Below, in pieces: positions 18,933-28,683 of a DNA stretch of 64,000 bases; position 1 is the stretch's first letter; every line of letters starts with the position of its first letter. This DNA is from Planosporangium spinosum (GTDB lineage Bacteria; Actinomycetota; Actinomycetes; Mycobacteriales; Micromonosporaceae): NCBI RefSeq assembly GCF_049999945.1, contig NZ_JBLYUB010000034.1, positions 5,743-69,742 of the forward strand. Direction: 5' to 3'. The notes below the pieces were generated by a model, which made no database searches, had not been told where the DNA came from, and saw nothing but the letters and a program-made list of their open reading frames with translations. Position numbers and translations under genes: made by a program.

Positions 18933-20099
18933 ATGAGCGAACCGATCTTCGACGGGCACAACGACCTCACCTGGGAGTTGCGCCTGCGGGTACGTTACGA
19001 CTTCGACGCCCTGGACGTCGCGGCCGACCAGTCGGCATCCGGCCTGCACACCGACCTGCCCCGGTTGCGTGCCGGCGGGGTCGGCGCCCAGTACTGGTCG
19101 GTCTACGCCGCCTGCCGGCCCGACGGGCAGGCGGCCGTCTCCGAGGCCCTCGAACAGATCGACGCCGCGCGGCGGCTCGTCGCCCGGTACCCCGAGCACC
19201 TGGCGTTCGCGACGAGCGCGGACGAGGTCGAGCGGGCCCGGGCCGCCGGGCGGATCGCCTCGCTGCTGGGAGCCGAGGGCGGCCACGCCATCAACTGCTC
19301 GCTCGGCACCCTGCGGATGCTGTACGAGCTGGGCGTGCGGTACCTGACCCTCACGCACTCACGGAACACCCCGTGGGCGGACAGCGCCACCGACGAGCCG
19401 GCCGTCGGCGGGCTGTCGCCGTTCGGCCACGAGGTGGTACGGGAGATGAACCGCCTCGGCATGCTCGTCGACCTGTCGCACGTGGCGCCGAGCACGATGC
19501 ACGCCGCGCTCGACACCTCGGTCGCGCCCGCCTTCTTCTCGCACTCGTCGGCCCGGGCGCTCTGCGACCATCCCCGCAACGTGCCAGACGACGTGCTCAC
19601 CCGGGTACGGGACAGCGGCGGCCTGGTGATGGTGACCTTCGTGCCGTGGTTTCTGACCGAGGAGTGCCGGGACTGGTCGGCCCGGTTGTTCGAGGCCATG
19701 GACCGGCTCGACGCGGAGCATCCCGACCAGGGGCCGCGGTGGTACGCCGGCCGCGCCGACTGGATACGGGCCAACCCCCGGCCGCGGTGCACCGTGGCGA
19801 ACGTGGCCGACCACGTCGAGCACGTACGGGCCGTCGCCGGGGTCGACCACGTCGGGCTGGGCGGTGACTTCGACGGCTGCCCGAGTGTGCCCGACGGGCT
19901 CGGCGACGTGGCGGGTTACCCGGCGCTGCTGGCCGAACTGGCCGGCCGTGGCTGGTCCGACGCCGACCTTGGCAGGCTCGCCTGGCACAACGCCCTGCGG
20001 GTGCTGCGCGACACCGAGTCGGTCGCGGTCGCGGTACGCCGGGAGCGCGGCCCGTCGAACGCCACCATCGAGCAGCTCGACGGGCCGCCCGCGGCCTGA
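18933..20099 (+). CDS. Membrane dipeptidase, peptidase family M19
   Basis: The 388-residue protein is a renal-dipeptidase-like zinc hydrolase. It begins with the metal motif FDGHNDLTWELR, followed by EGGHAINCSLGTLRMLYELGVRYLTLTH (bridging Glu and fold core) and VDLSHVAPSTM. The second metal histidines are in FSHSSARALCDHPRNVPDD, and GLGGDFDG carries a conserved Asp near the C-terminus. Such enzymes cleave dipeptides, including those with D-residues. There is no signal peptide, so it is probably cytoplasmic. The ATG at 18933 is the obvious start. Confidence 0.9.
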   Translation: MSEPIFDGHNDLTWELRLRVRYDFDALDVAADQSASGLHTDLPRLRAGGVGAQYWSVYAACRPDGQAAVSEALEQIDAARRLVARYPEHLAFATSADEVERARAAGRIASLLGAEGGHAINCSLGTLRMLYELGVRYLTLTHSRNTPWADSATDEPAVGGLSPFGHEVVREMNRLGMLVDLSHVAPSTMHAALDTSVAPAFFSHSSARALCDHPRNVPDDVLTRVRDSGGLVMVTFVPWFLTEECRDWSARLFEAMDRLDAEHPDQGPRWYAGRADWIRANPRPRCTVANVADHVEHVRAVAGVDHVGLGGDFDGCPSVPDGLGDVAGYPALLAELAGRGWSDADLGRLAWHNALRVLRDTESVAVAVRRERGPSNATIEQLDGPPAA

Positions 20100-20127
20100 C
20101 GACCGCGCAGCGCCGCGCGCCAACCGT

Positions 20128-22566
20128 TCAGCGCTGCGCCTCGGCAAGCCGGGCGGCGCGGAACGCGTCCACCAGCCCGGCGCCGACCAGGTTCGCCGGG
20201 TCACCGCAGTTCTCCGGCGGTGGCACGGCCGGGGCGGTGGTGGTCCGCAGGATCTCCCGGGTACGCGGGATGTCGCCGATCAGCGCCGGGTTGGCCGACC
20301 ACAGCAGCGCGACCGTACCGGCCACGTGCGGGGTCGCCATGGACGTACCGCTCTCGGTGCCGTAGCCCCCGCCGGGCAGGGCGGACAGGATGTCCACGCC
20401 CGGGGCGACGACGTCCGGTTTGGTGCGGCCGTCCGGCGTCGGCCCGCGGCTGGAGAAGCTGGCGAGCTGGTCGTCGCGGTCGACCGCGCCGACGGTCAGC
20501 GTCTCCGGGTACGGCGCCGGCGGGTCCGCCACCGTCCGGCACGCGGGGCCGGAGTTGCCGGCGGCGGCCACCACGAAGATGCCGGCGGCGGTGAGGGCCT
20601 GGACCGCAGGTCGCAGCGACCGCAGGTCGCAGCCTTCCAGCGGCGGGCAGCCCCAGGAGTTGGTCAGGATGTGGGGGGCCCGTTCGGGGCGACCGTCGCG
20701 CAGCGGGTCTCCGCCGTACGGGAACGGGGCGAGCATGAACTGCAGGCAGTCGAGGTAGCGCGCCGGGTTGCCCAGGTTACGGGCGAGGTTGACGCAGCCG
20801 ATCCAGCGTGCCCCGGGTGCGACGCCGACGTTCTGGTCACCGACGGCGGTGGCGAGCGTGTGCGTGCCGTGGCCGCCGTGGTCGACCGGGGTGCGGGTGT
20901 GTGACCACGGGTCGTACCAGGAGTCGTCGCCGCCGCGGAAGCCGTTCCGCAGTGCCGGGTGGGTGCCGTCGACACCGGAGTCGGACGTGCCGACGACGAT
21001 GCCCGTACCGGTCACCCCCAGGTCCCGCCACACCCGGTCGGCGCCGATCATCGACAGGTTCCACGATGGACCCGCCGGTGCCGGCTGGTTGCCGTGCATG
21101 ACCGGGGCCGGTTCGGGGATGGGGCGCAGCCGCGGACTGTCGAGGACCTCCCGGACCTCGGGACGGTCGTGCAGCCAGGCGCGTACCGCCTCGCCACCGT
21201 CCACCTCCAGGGCGTTCACCAGGTAGTACGGGGTGTAGCCGACGCGCAGCCCGCGGAGGTCGCGGCGTAGTGACGCCTGGCTGGAGTTCGCGGTGTCCAC
21301 CAGGCGGCGGTAGGTCGCGCGCAGCCGCTCGTCGCGGTTGCCGATGGTGTCCAGGCCGGACAGGTCGGCCTGCGGCTTGAGGACCACGAACAGGCGGTCA
21401 CCGTAGGTGCCCGGGTGGCCGGCACCGGCGTAGACGGCCGCCCCGGCGACCACGACGACGCCGGTGAGGGCCGCCGCTACCCAGCGGCGCGGTGCGACGG
21501 CACGGCCGAGGCTCAGCCCGTAGCCGACCGCGAGGAGCAGCCCGATGGCGGCCGACCCGGCCGCGGCGGTCAGGATCCACCGGGGGGCGTCGGAGAAGCC
21601 GAGCAGGATCGTCGTCTCCTCCGGGTCGGCGAAGGCGAGCGGCCCGGCCGCCGCGGCGCCCACCAGCCATCCGACGGGTCCGCTCCGGCCGGCGGCGGTG
21701 CGCAGGCTCGCCGCCGCGAAGCCCAGTGGCGGCAGGACGAGCAGTTCGGCGAGCGTGATGCCGGAGGCGCCGGTGCCCGCCGCGAGGGCGGTGAGCGCAA
21801 CGGCCGCGACGAGGCCGGCCAGGCCGACCCGCAGCCACGCCGAGCCGTGCGCGGGTTGGAGGTCGGCCAGCACCGTGGCGGCGAGGAAGCCGACCGCGGC
21901 CGCCGCCAGGGCGGCGAGGACGGACTCGGTCGCACCGCCGAGCGCGCCCAGCGCCAGCCACGGCAGTCCGACGGCGAGACCGCCGGCGAGCCCGAGCAGG
22001 TCGGCCTCCGGCCGGTTGGCCGGGGCGACCCCGCCGACGGTGGCCGCCGCGGTGTCCCGGCGCCGGGACACCGCGGCGCCGGTCAGTCGCAGTACCACCG
22101 CGGTCAGGGCCGCGACGACCGCCAGTAGCGCCAGGTAGATCTCGTGTCGTGGTCCGGTGACGCCGGCCCGGACCAGGCCGAGGACGACGGCCGCGACGGT
22201 CGCGCAGGTCCACACCCGGCCGGCCGCCCGGGCCGCTGGCAGGCGGGGTATGCAGGCCAGCAGTAGCGGGGGGAGGAACGCGAGCGCTCCGGACAGCACG
22301 CTGCCGAGCAGCCAGGCCCAGCCGGGCAACACGCGGGAGGTGATCGACTCGTAGAGCTGTTCGGCGCCCCAGACGACGAGCGGAGCGGCGGCCATGACCC
22401 CGGCCACCCACAGCCCGGCCAGCACCGTGAGCAGGATGGTGACCGGGTACCGCCAGCCGTCGGCCGGCCGCGCGAGCGGTGGCGGCGGGAGCGGTGGCGG
22501 CGGGCCGCCCGTCGGCGGCGGGAGCGGTGGCGGCGGGCCGCCCGTCGGCGGCTGCGGCGTGGACAT
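20128..22566 (-). CDS. Subtilisin-like (S8) serine protease with a polytopic membrane domain
   Basis: This 812-residue protein has three parts: a Pro/Gly-rich start built of repeats of PPTGGPPPPLP (about 4-35), about ten to twelve hydrophobic helices (about 40-400), and a subtilase catalytic domain (about 530-812). The triad is intact: Asp in GTSDSGVDGTHP, His in GHGTHTLATAVG and Ser in GTSMATPHVAGTV, with the oxyanion Asn in AAAGNSGPA. A propeptide-like segment (FVVLKPQADLSG onward) precedes it. The domain should face outside the cell. The ATG at 22566 is chosen as the first codon that begins the Pro-rich tail; no good ribosome site is visible. It is divergent from glpD. Confidence 0.82.
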   Translation of the reverse strand: MSTPQPPTGGPPPPLPPPTGGPPPPLPPPPLARPADGWRYPVTILLTVLAGLWVAGVMAAAPLVVWGAEQLYESITSRVLPGWAWLLGSVLSGALAFLPPLLLACIPRLPAARAAGRVWTCATVAAVVLGLVRAGVTGPRHEIYLALLAVVAALTAVVLRLTGAAVSRRRDTAAATVGGVAPANRPEADLLGLAGGLAVGLPWLALGALGGATESVLAALAAAAVGFLAATVLADLQPAHGSAWLRVGLAGLVAAVALTALAAGTGASGITLAELLVLPPLGFAAASLRTAAGRSGPVGWLVGAAAAGPLAFADPEETTILLGFSDAPRWILTAAAGSAAIGLLLAVGYGLSLGRAVAPRRWVAAALTGVVVVAGAAVYAGAGHPGTYGDRLFVVLKPQADLSGLDTIGNRDERLRATYRRLVDTANSSQASLRRDLRGLRVGYTPYYLVNALEVDGGEAVRAWLHDRPEVREVLDSPRLRPIPEPAPVMHGNQPAPAGPSWNLSMIGADRVWRDLGVTGTGIVVGTSDSGVDGTHPALRNGFRGGDDSWYDPWSHTRTPVDHGGHGTHTLATAVGDQNVGVAPGARWIGCVNLARNLGNPARYLDCLQFMLAPFPYGGDPLRDGRPERAPHILTNSWGCPPLEGCDLRSLRPAVQALTAAGIFVVAAAGNSGPACRTVADPPAPYPETLTVGAVDRDDQLASFSSRGPTPDGRTKPDVVAPGVDILSALPGGGYGTESGTSMATPHVAGTVALLWSANPALIGDIPRTREILRTTTAPAVPPPENCGDPANLVGAGLVDAFRAARLAEAQR

Positions 22567-23010
22567 GTCTGAGACGGTACGACGCACAGGCACGCTCCCG
22601 GTGGTCCGTGGGGGGCCGCCGCACCGGCCTCCGGGGAGCGGTAACCGTCGAGCCGCGCGGCGATTGCGCACTGTAGCGGAGCTGCGGCCAATTGCCGGCA
22701 ATTCGCGGTTTAAACCCGCGGTTTTTCCGGAAAGCGGCGTCGACCTCGCCACCCGTACCCAGGACTTCGACCGAGGTCGCCGCCTGAGTCAATGATCGAC
22801 AACCGCCCCGGGTGGGCGGGATATCGACCCACCACTCTCCGGGGAGGAAACGCCGTCCGGTCGGCCACTGTCGATCAGGTATTCGGAAATGCTATTGGCC
22901 AATATTTTGTGCTAAAGACCGTTAACAATCCCTCTCGCGGTTCCGACGGGAGAGGGAGAACATGAGCTTTGACACTACTGCGGGGTAACCTCGTCACCCC
23001 GGGAGTTACG
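22567..23010. promoter_or_regulatory. Divergent promoter region with palindromes
   Basis: About 440 bp separate the subtilase and glpD starts. It holds a perfect 14-bp palindrome AATTGCCGGCAATT (22690-22703), a CGCGG/CCGCG hairpin around TTTAAAC (22704-22720), and a perfect 12-bp palindrome TATTGGCCAATA (22893-22904) in an A/T-rich stretch. The last lies about 105 bp before glpD and is a reasonable operator or promoter element. No exact promoter can be fixed. Confidence 0.45.
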
Positions 23011-24891
23011 GTGGAGTACGTGACCAGAGACCCCCAGGCGTCCCGCTTCGGCGCCGGACAGCTCTCGTCCCAACGACGCGCCGCTGACCTGGCCAGACTC
23101 CGGACGGAACAGTTCGACGTGCTCGTCATCGGCGGCGGGGTCACCGGTGCCGGTGCCGCCCTCGACGCGGCGTCCCGGGGCCTGTCGGTCGCCCTTGTCG
23201 AGGCCCGCGACCTCGCCTCCGGCACCTCCAGTCGGTCGTCCAAGCTGATCCACGGCGGGCTGCGTTACCTGGAGCAGTTCGAGTTCGGCCTGGTCCACGA
23301 GGCGTTGCGGGAGCGCGGACTGCTCGCCACCCGGCTCGCGCCGCACCTGGTACGACCGGTGCCGTTCCTGGTGCCGCTGAGCGCGCCGGACGGTCCGGCC
23401 GGCCTGCCGCAGCGGGCCTGGCGCCGGTTCTACTACGGCGCCGGCGTGGCGCTCTACGACGCGTTCGCCAGCGCCTCGGCGCTGGCCGGGCGGGTCCTGC
23501 AGGGGCAGCCGTCGCGCGGCATGCCCATGCACCGGCACCTGTCCCGTACCGCCGCCCGCCGGCTCTTCCCCAGTCTGCGGGAGGACGCCGTCACCGGCGC
23601 GATCGAGTACTACGACGGGCAGGTCGACGACGCGCGGTTCGTGGTCACCCTCGCGCGTACCGCGGCCAGCCTCGGCGCGGCGGTCGTGACCAGCACCCGG
23701 GTCGTCGGCATCCTGCGCTCGGCGCGGGAGGTGACCGGCGTCCGGGTGGCCGACCTGGAGACCGGCGAGGAGTTCGCGGTACGGGCCCGTACCGTGGTCT
23801 CGGCCACCGGTGTGTGGAGCGACGACGTCTCCGAGCTGCTGTCGCCGGCCAACCAGCCGGCCGAGCACACCGGCCTGCGGGTCCGGGCCAGCAAGGGCGT
23901 CCACCTCGTGGTGCCGCGCTCGGCGATCACCGGCGACGCCGGTCTGATCCTGCGGACGGCCTCGTCGGTGCTGTTCGTCATCCCGTGGGGTGGCCACTGG
24001 ATCATCGGTACGACCGACACCGACTGGAACCTCGACCGGGCCCACCCGGCGGCGACCGCGGGTGACATCTCGTACCTGCTCGACCAGGTCAACCAGGTGC
24101 TCGACCGGCCGCTGACCCGCGACGACATCGAAGGGGTGTACGCCGGCCTGCGCCCGTTGCTGTCGGCGGAGGTGCGTCACCGGCTCGGCCCGCACACCCG
24201 TGACGAGCAGACCTCGTCGCTGTCGCGCGAGCACGCGGTGGTGGAGCCGATGCTCGGCCTGATGCTCGTGGCCGGCGGGAAGTACACGACGTACCGGGTC
24301 ATGGCCGCGGATGTGATCGACCACGCCGCGCGCCGGCTGGGTTGCCTGCGTCGCGACGGCGGCCGGGTCGCCGGCTCCCGCACCTTCGACCTGCCGCTGC
24401 TGGGAGCGGACGGGTACCAGCACGCGTGGACCAACCGGGCCGACATCGCGCGCCGGCACGGGGTGCCGGTCGGCGTGGTCGAGCACCTGCTGGAGCGGTA
24501 CGGCACGCTCTCGGGTCAGCTGCTGTCCCTGGTGGCCGAGGACCCGACGCTGGGCCGGTCGCTGGTCGGCGCGCCGGAGTACCTCGCCGCCGAGATCGCC
24601 TACGCCGCCCTCGCCGAGGGGGCGCTGCACCTCGACGACGTCCTGGCCCGGCGTACCCGGATCTCCATCGAGACCGCGCACCGGGGTGTGGACAGCGCCG
24701 AGGACGCCGCCCTGATCATGGGGCGGGTACTCGGCTGGGACGACGAGACGCGTCGCCGCGAGGTCACCCACTATCTGGCCCGGGTCGCCGCGGAACGGGA
24801 GTCGCAGCGGATGCCGGACGACGCCACCGCGGAGGCCGCCCGGCTGGGGGCGCCGGACCTGCGGGCGCCCGATCACCTGGCGCAGTCCTGA
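23011..24891 (+). CDS. glpD: Aerobic glycerol-3-phosphate dehydrogenase
   Basis: This FAD enzyme oxidises sn-glycerol 3-phosphate to dihydroxyacetone phosphate and passes electrons to quinone at the membrane. The 626-residue protein has the FAD-binding motif DVLVIGGGVTGAGAALDAAS, then ARDLASGTSSRSSKLIHGGLRYLE and WIIGTTDTDW. A C-terminal helical domain (about 400-560) ends with HYLARVAAER. I chose the GTG at 23011, five bases after GGGAG (23001-23005); GTG at 23020 is an alternative. No glpF or glpK is next to it. Confidence 0.9.
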   Translation: MEYVTRDPQASRFGAGQLSSQRRAADLARLRTEQFDVLVIGGGVTGAGAALDAASRGLSVALVEARDLASGTSSRSSKLIHGGLRYLEQFEFGLVHEALRERGLLATRLAPHLVRPVPFLVPLSAPDGPAGLPQRAWRRFYYGAGVALYDAFASASALAGRVLQGQPSRGMPMHRHLSRTAARRLFPSLREDAVTGAIEYYDGQVDDARFVVTLARTAASLGAAVVTSTRVVGILRSAREVTGVRVADLETGEEFAVRARTVVSATGVWSDDVSELLSPANQPAEHTGLRVRASKGVHLVVPRSAITGDAGLILRTASSVLFVIPWGGHWIIGTTDTDWNLDRAHPAATAGDISYLLDQVNQVLDRPLTRDDIEGVYAGLRPLLSAEVRHRLGPHTRDEQTSSLSREHAVVEPMLGLMLVAGGKYTTYRVMAADVIDHAARRLGCLRRDGGRVAGSRTFDLPLLGADGYQHAWTNRADIARRHGVPVGVVEHLLERYGTLSGQLLSLVAEDPTLGRSLVGAPEYLAAEIAYAALAEGALHLDDVLARRTRISIETAHRGVDSAEDAALIMGRVLGWDDETRRREVTHYLARVAAERESQRMPDDATAEAARLGAPDLRAPDHLAQS

Positions 24892-24937
24892 CCGGGTCGC
24901 AGGTGGCCGCGACGTCCCCGGCGGGCGGGACGCGAGG

Positions 24938-25222
24938 ATGATCTACATCGATCCTCCGCGCTGGCCGGCCCACGGGCGGCTGTGGTCGCACCTGGTCAGC
25001 GACCGGTCGTTCGCCGAGCTGCACGCGTTCGCCGAGCTGCTGGGCGCGCCCCGGCGGGCGTTCGAACGCGACCACTACGACCTGCCCGCGGACCGGGCCC
25101 GGCTGGCCGTCTGGCTCGGCGCGACCCTGGTGTCCAGTCGTGAGCTCGTCGACCTGCTCCACGCCGCCGGCCTGCGCCGGCGCAAGGCGCGCGCACGGAC
25201 GCAGGCGGGTGGACGTACCTGA
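24938..25222 (+). CDS. DUF4031 domain protein
   Basis: The 94-residue protein starts MIYIDPPRWPAHGRLWSHL and continues with the conserved pattern ELHAFAELLGAPRRAFERDHYDLP, which defines DUF4031. The family is small, soluble and widespread in actinobacteria; its function is unknown. The ATG at 24938 is the only start that keeps the conserved first residues. It lies 46 bp after glpD in the same direction and may be co-transcribed with it. Confidence 0.82.
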   Translation: MIYIDPPRWPAHGRLWSHLVSDRSFAELHAFAELLGAPRRAFERDHYDLPADRARLAVWLGATLVSSRELVDLLHAAGLRRRKARARTQAGGRT

Positions 25223-25235
25223 GGATCGGGTGTCC

Positions 25236-26453
25236 TCACCCGATGGCGTCATGGCGCTCGCCGAGGGAGCTGATGGTGTCCCGGCGTTCGCCGATGGTGC
25301 TGATGGTGTCGCGGCGCTCGCCGATGGTCGACAGCACCCGCGTGGGTGCCAGCGCCGTCTGCCGGCGCACCCCGCGGCGGGGACGGCGGGCGTGCGCGAT
25401 GGCCTGCCGGTACACCCGTTCGTAGCGGCGGGCCATGCGCTGCGCGCCGAACGCCGAGCGGGCGTGCGCCACGCAGTCGTCGGGGTCGAGCTCCTTCACC
25501 CGGTGCAGGGCTTCGGGCAGCTCGTCCGGGTCGTCGCAGATGAAGCCGGTGGTCCCGGGCCGGACGATCTCCGGTACCGAGCCGCGCCGCATCGCCACCA
25601 CCGGCGTGCCCGAGGCCATCGCCTCGATCATGACCATGCCGAACGGCTCGTGCCAGCGGATCGGCATGATCAGGCAGCGGGCCTGGGTGAGCAGGTGGTT
25701 GGTGGTCGTCCGGTCCCCGTTGACGATCAGTTCGACGTCGTCGGCCAGCATCGGGCGGATGACCTCGTCGAGATAGCGCCGCTCGCCGGGCTCGTTGCAC
25801 TTGCCCGCCAGGATCAGCGGCAGCCCGGCCTCCCGGCAGGCCTGAATGGCGAGGTCCGGACCCTTGTCGGGGGAGAACCGGGCGAGCCAGATCACGGGCC
25901 CGTCGCCGGTGTGCGCGGCGACGAACTGGTTCGGGTCGATGGCGTTGTGGATGGTGGCGGCCCAGCGCAGTTCGGGGCGCTGGCGTCGTTGGGAGTCGGA
26001 GATGGCGACCGGGTGGATGTGCTCGCCCAGGGCCGCGTAGTAGTCGCCCAGCTCGCCGTCGGCCGGACCGTGCACGGTCACCACGGTCGGCGTACCGCGG
26101 TGCCCGGCGGTGAGGGGGCCGGACAGCGAGTGGTCGTGGACGACGTCGAAGTGGCTGTCGGCCAGGAGTCGACCTACCCGGGCGGCGTGGAGCACTTCGG
26201 GCATCGCTTCGCCCAGCCGCTCGAACTGGGGCTCTTCGGCGGTGCTCACGAAGCGTGCCGCGGTGCCGGTGCGCTGGCCCGCACCGAACATCGTGACATC
26301 GTGACCTCGTGCGCACAGGGCGTCGACGAGCGCGGCGCAGATCAGTTCGATTCCTCCGTACCCGCTCGGTGGTAGCTCGTACCACGGCGGAACGACCATC
26401 GCGATTCTCAGTGGGGAAGTAGGGTCGCTATGGTCGGCCTCTTTCGGGATCAC
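25236..26453 (-). CDS. Glycosyltransferase, family GT4
   Basis: The 405-residue protein has two Rossmann domains. The N-terminal half contains SGYGGIELICAALVDALCARGHDVT and HDHSLSGPL. The C-terminal half carries the nucleotide-sugar motif EPFGMVMIEAMASGTPVVA, a retaining GT4 signature. The last about 40 residues hold three copies of a ten-residue unit like STIGERRDTI. The GTG at 26453 is chosen because GGAAGGGG lies seven bases upstream. It is divergent from a glycogen-debranching-like gene, and GT4/debranching pairs are common in actinobacteria; a role in glycogen or another glucan is an inference. Confidence 0.85.
   Translation of the reverse strand: MIPKEADHSDPTSPLRIAMVVPPWYELPPSGYGGIELICAALVDALCARGHDVTMFGAGQRTGTAARFVSTAEEPQFERLGEAMPEVLHAARVGRLLADSHFDVVHDHSLSGPLTAGHRGTPTVVTVHGPADGELGDYYAALGEHIHPVAISDSQRRQRPELRWAATIHNAIDPNQFVAAHTGDGPVIWLARFSPDKGPDLAIQACREAGLPLILAGKCNEPGERRYLDEVIRPMLADDVELIVNGDRTTTNHLLTQARCLIMPIRWHEPFGMVMIEAMASGTPVVAMRRGSVPEIVRPGTTGFICDDPDELPEALHRVKELDPDDCVAHARSAFGAQRMARRYERVYRQAIAHARRPRRGVRRQTALAPTRVLSTIGERRDTISTIGERRDTISSLGERHDAIG
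25240..25329 (-). repeat. Three 30-bp tandem repeats in the 3' end of the GT4 gene
   Basis: Three adjacent 30-bp units (25240-25269, 25270-25299, 25300-25329) encode repeats of STIGERRDTI, ST/SLGERHDAIG at the very C-terminus. The two central units are nearly identical. Such exact repeats can change copy number by slippage. Confidence 0.85.
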
Positions 26454-26628
26454 TATCCGGCCCCTTCCGGTTGTGTCATCACTCGCCGGGTACGGCACCC
26501 AAGGCGAGGTCGAGACCCTGAGCCGAGCGCCGGACTACCCCGTCTACGCCGAATCGAACATGCCGCGCCATTCCTGACGGATGAATAGTCGTCACCTTTG
26601 AACAAAGTGGACGAAATTTGGAGATTTG

Positions 26629-28644
26629 GTGAAGCTGCCCCAGGTGAACATCCTTGAAGGCACCACATTCGTCGTCAGCGATATGCGAGGGGACATCGAG
26701 CCCGACTCCGAGGAGCCCGCCGGCCTGTTCTACCGCGATATGCGCCACCTCTCCCGCTGGCAGGTGCGGCTCAACGGCAACCGCCTCGACGCGCTCTCCG
26801 GGGACGCCGTCGAGTACGACGAGGCGGTCTTCTTCACGGTGGAACCGACCGGGACGATCTATCGCAACCCCACGGTCTCGCTGCTGCGCCGCCGTCACGT
26901 CGGCGACGGCATGCGGGAGCTGCTGGAGCTGACCAGCCACAGCGTCGAGCCGCTGACACTGGAGCTGTCGATCCTGTTCGCGGCCGACTTCGCCGACATC
27001 TTCGAGGTCAAGGACCGCAGGCAGAAGGTCGGCCGCTGCTACCGGCGGGTGGGGAACGGCGAGGTCACGCTCGGTTACGAACGCGGTGACTTCCGGCGCG
27101 AGACGATCATCCGGGCCGCCGACGCCTTCTTCACGGAGGAGTCGGTGACCTTCCGCGTCACGCTGCGCCCCCGCCAGACCTGGCGTACCGAGGTGGAGGT
27201 CGCCGTCGCGACCGCGACCCTCCGGCCGATGGTGAAGCGGGTCCACGAGCCGAACATGCCCTTCGGGCTGCAGGAGTGGCTCGACGCCGCGCCGCGCCTG
27301 GACACCGGCTGGGACGACCTGCGCCGGGTGTACCAGCGTAGCCTGGTCGATCTGGCCGCGCTGCGCTTCTATCCGGACTCGGTACCCGAGTCGTCGCTGC
27401 CCGCCGCCGGCCTGCCGTGGTTCATGGCGCTCTTCGGCCGGGACAGCCTGATCACCAGCTACCAGGCGCTGCCGTTCGTACCCGAGCTGTGCCGCACCAC
27501 CCTGCGGGCGCTCGCCGCCCAGCAGGCCACCGAGGTGGACGACTTCCGCGACGCGGAGCCCGGCAAGATCCTGCACGAGCTGCGCCACGGTGAGCTGGTC
27601 TACTTCCGCGAGTACCCGCAGTCGCCCTACTACGGCACCGCGGACGCCACGCCGCTGTTCCTGGTCGTGCTCGACGAGTACGAACGGTGGACCGGCGACC
27701 GGGAGACCGTACGGGCCCTGGAAGGCCCGGCCCGCGCCGCGCTGGCCTGGATGGAGACGTACGGCGACATCGACGGCGACGGCTTCATCGAGTACCTCAC
27801 CCGCAACCCGGAGACCGGCCTACGCATCCAGTGCTGGAAGGACTCCTGGAACTCGATCGTCTACCCCGACGGCAGGCCCGCGCCGCTGCCCCACGCGACC
27901 TGCGAGATCCAGGGGTACGCCTACGACGCCCGCCGGCGGATGGCGCGCCTGGCCCGCGAGTGCTGGGGCGACCTCACGCTGGCCGACCGGCTCGACCGCG
28001 ACGCCGACGACCTGCGCAAACGCTTCCACGAGACGTTCTGGCTGCCCGACCTCGGCTTCTACGCCCTCGCCCGGGACGGTGAGGGGCGGACCGTGCCGAC
28101 CCTCACCTCCAACATCGGCCACCTGCTGTGGAGCGGGATCGTGCCGGACGAGCACGTCGACGAGGTCGTCGGGCACCTGCTCGGCGAGCAGTTGTTCTCC
28201 GGCTGGGGGGTGCGCACGATGGCGGCCGGGCAGCGGGCGTACAACCCGATGGAGTATCACAACGGCACCGTCTGGCCGCACGACAACGCGCTGATCGCCA
28301 TGGGGTTGACCCGGTACGGCCGGCACACCGAGGCGGCCCGCCTCGCCCAGGCGATCCTGGAGGCGGCGACGTACTTCCAGCACCGGCTGCCGGAGGCGTT
28401 CCTCGGCACCGACCGCGCCGCCACCGGCGTACCGGTGGCGTACGCCAGCGCCTGCTCGCCGCAGGCCTGGGCGTCGGGCACGCCGCTGCTCCTGCTGCGC
28501 AGCATGATGGGGTTGGAGCCGCGCCGGGACGGGCTGGGCGTCGACGCCCATGTGCCGCTGCGCTGCGGCCACCTGGCGCTGTCGGGCATACCGGGGTGGT
28601 GGGGACGTACCGACGTCTTCTCGCTGGCCACCACCGCCACCTAG
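26629..28644 (+). CDS. Glycogen-debranching-like amylo-alpha-1,6-glucosidase
   Basis: The 671-residue protein has an N-terminal glycogen-debranching domain (about 1-200, ILEGTTFVVSDMRGDI and GLFYRDMRHLSRW) and an (alpha/alpha)6 barrel (about 230-650). The barrel shows GLPWFMALFGRDSLITSYQAL (catalytic region), GDIDGDGFIEY, and YHNGTVWPHDNALIA near the end. Such proteins hydrolyse alpha-glucosidic branch residues or related glycans. The GTG at 26629 follows GGAG at five bases; the ORF could also start at the adjacent TTG. It is divergent from the GT4 gene, which suggests a common glucan pathway. Confidence 0.87.
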   Translation: MKLPQVNILEGTTFVVSDMRGDIEPDSEEPAGLFYRDMRHLSRWQVRLNGNRLDALSGDAVEYDEAVFFTVEPTGTIYRNPTVSLLRRRHVGDGMRELLELTSHSVEPLTLELSILFAADFADIFEVKDRRQKVGRCYRRVGNGEVTLGYERGDFRRETIIRAADAFFTEESVTFRVTLRPRQTWRTEVEVAVATATLRPMVKRVHEPNMPFGLQEWLDAAPRLDTGWDDLRRVYQRSLVDLAALRFYPDSVPESSLPAAGLPWFMALFGRDSLITSYQALPFVPELCRTTLRALAAQQATEVDDFRDAEPGKILHELRHGELVYFREYPQSPYYGTADATPLFLVVLDEYERWTGDRETVRALEGPARAALAWMETYGDIDGDGFIEYLTRNPETGLRIQCWKDSWNSIVYPDGRPAPLPHATCEIQGYAYDARRRMARLARECWGDLTLADRLDRDADDLRKRFHETFWLPDLGFYALARDGEGRTVPTLTSNIGHLLWSGIVPDEHVDEVVGHLLGEQLFSGWGVRTMAAGQRAYNPMEYHNGTVWPHDNALIAMGLTRYGRHTEAARLAQAILEAATYFQHRLPEAFLGTDRAATGVPVAYASACSPQAWASGTPLLLLRSMMGLEPRRDGLGVDAHVPLRCGHLALSGIPGWWGRTDVFSLATTAT

Positions 28645-28683
28645 GCTGCCGGCCTGCGCGCCTGGGGCTGCCGGCCCACGTGC

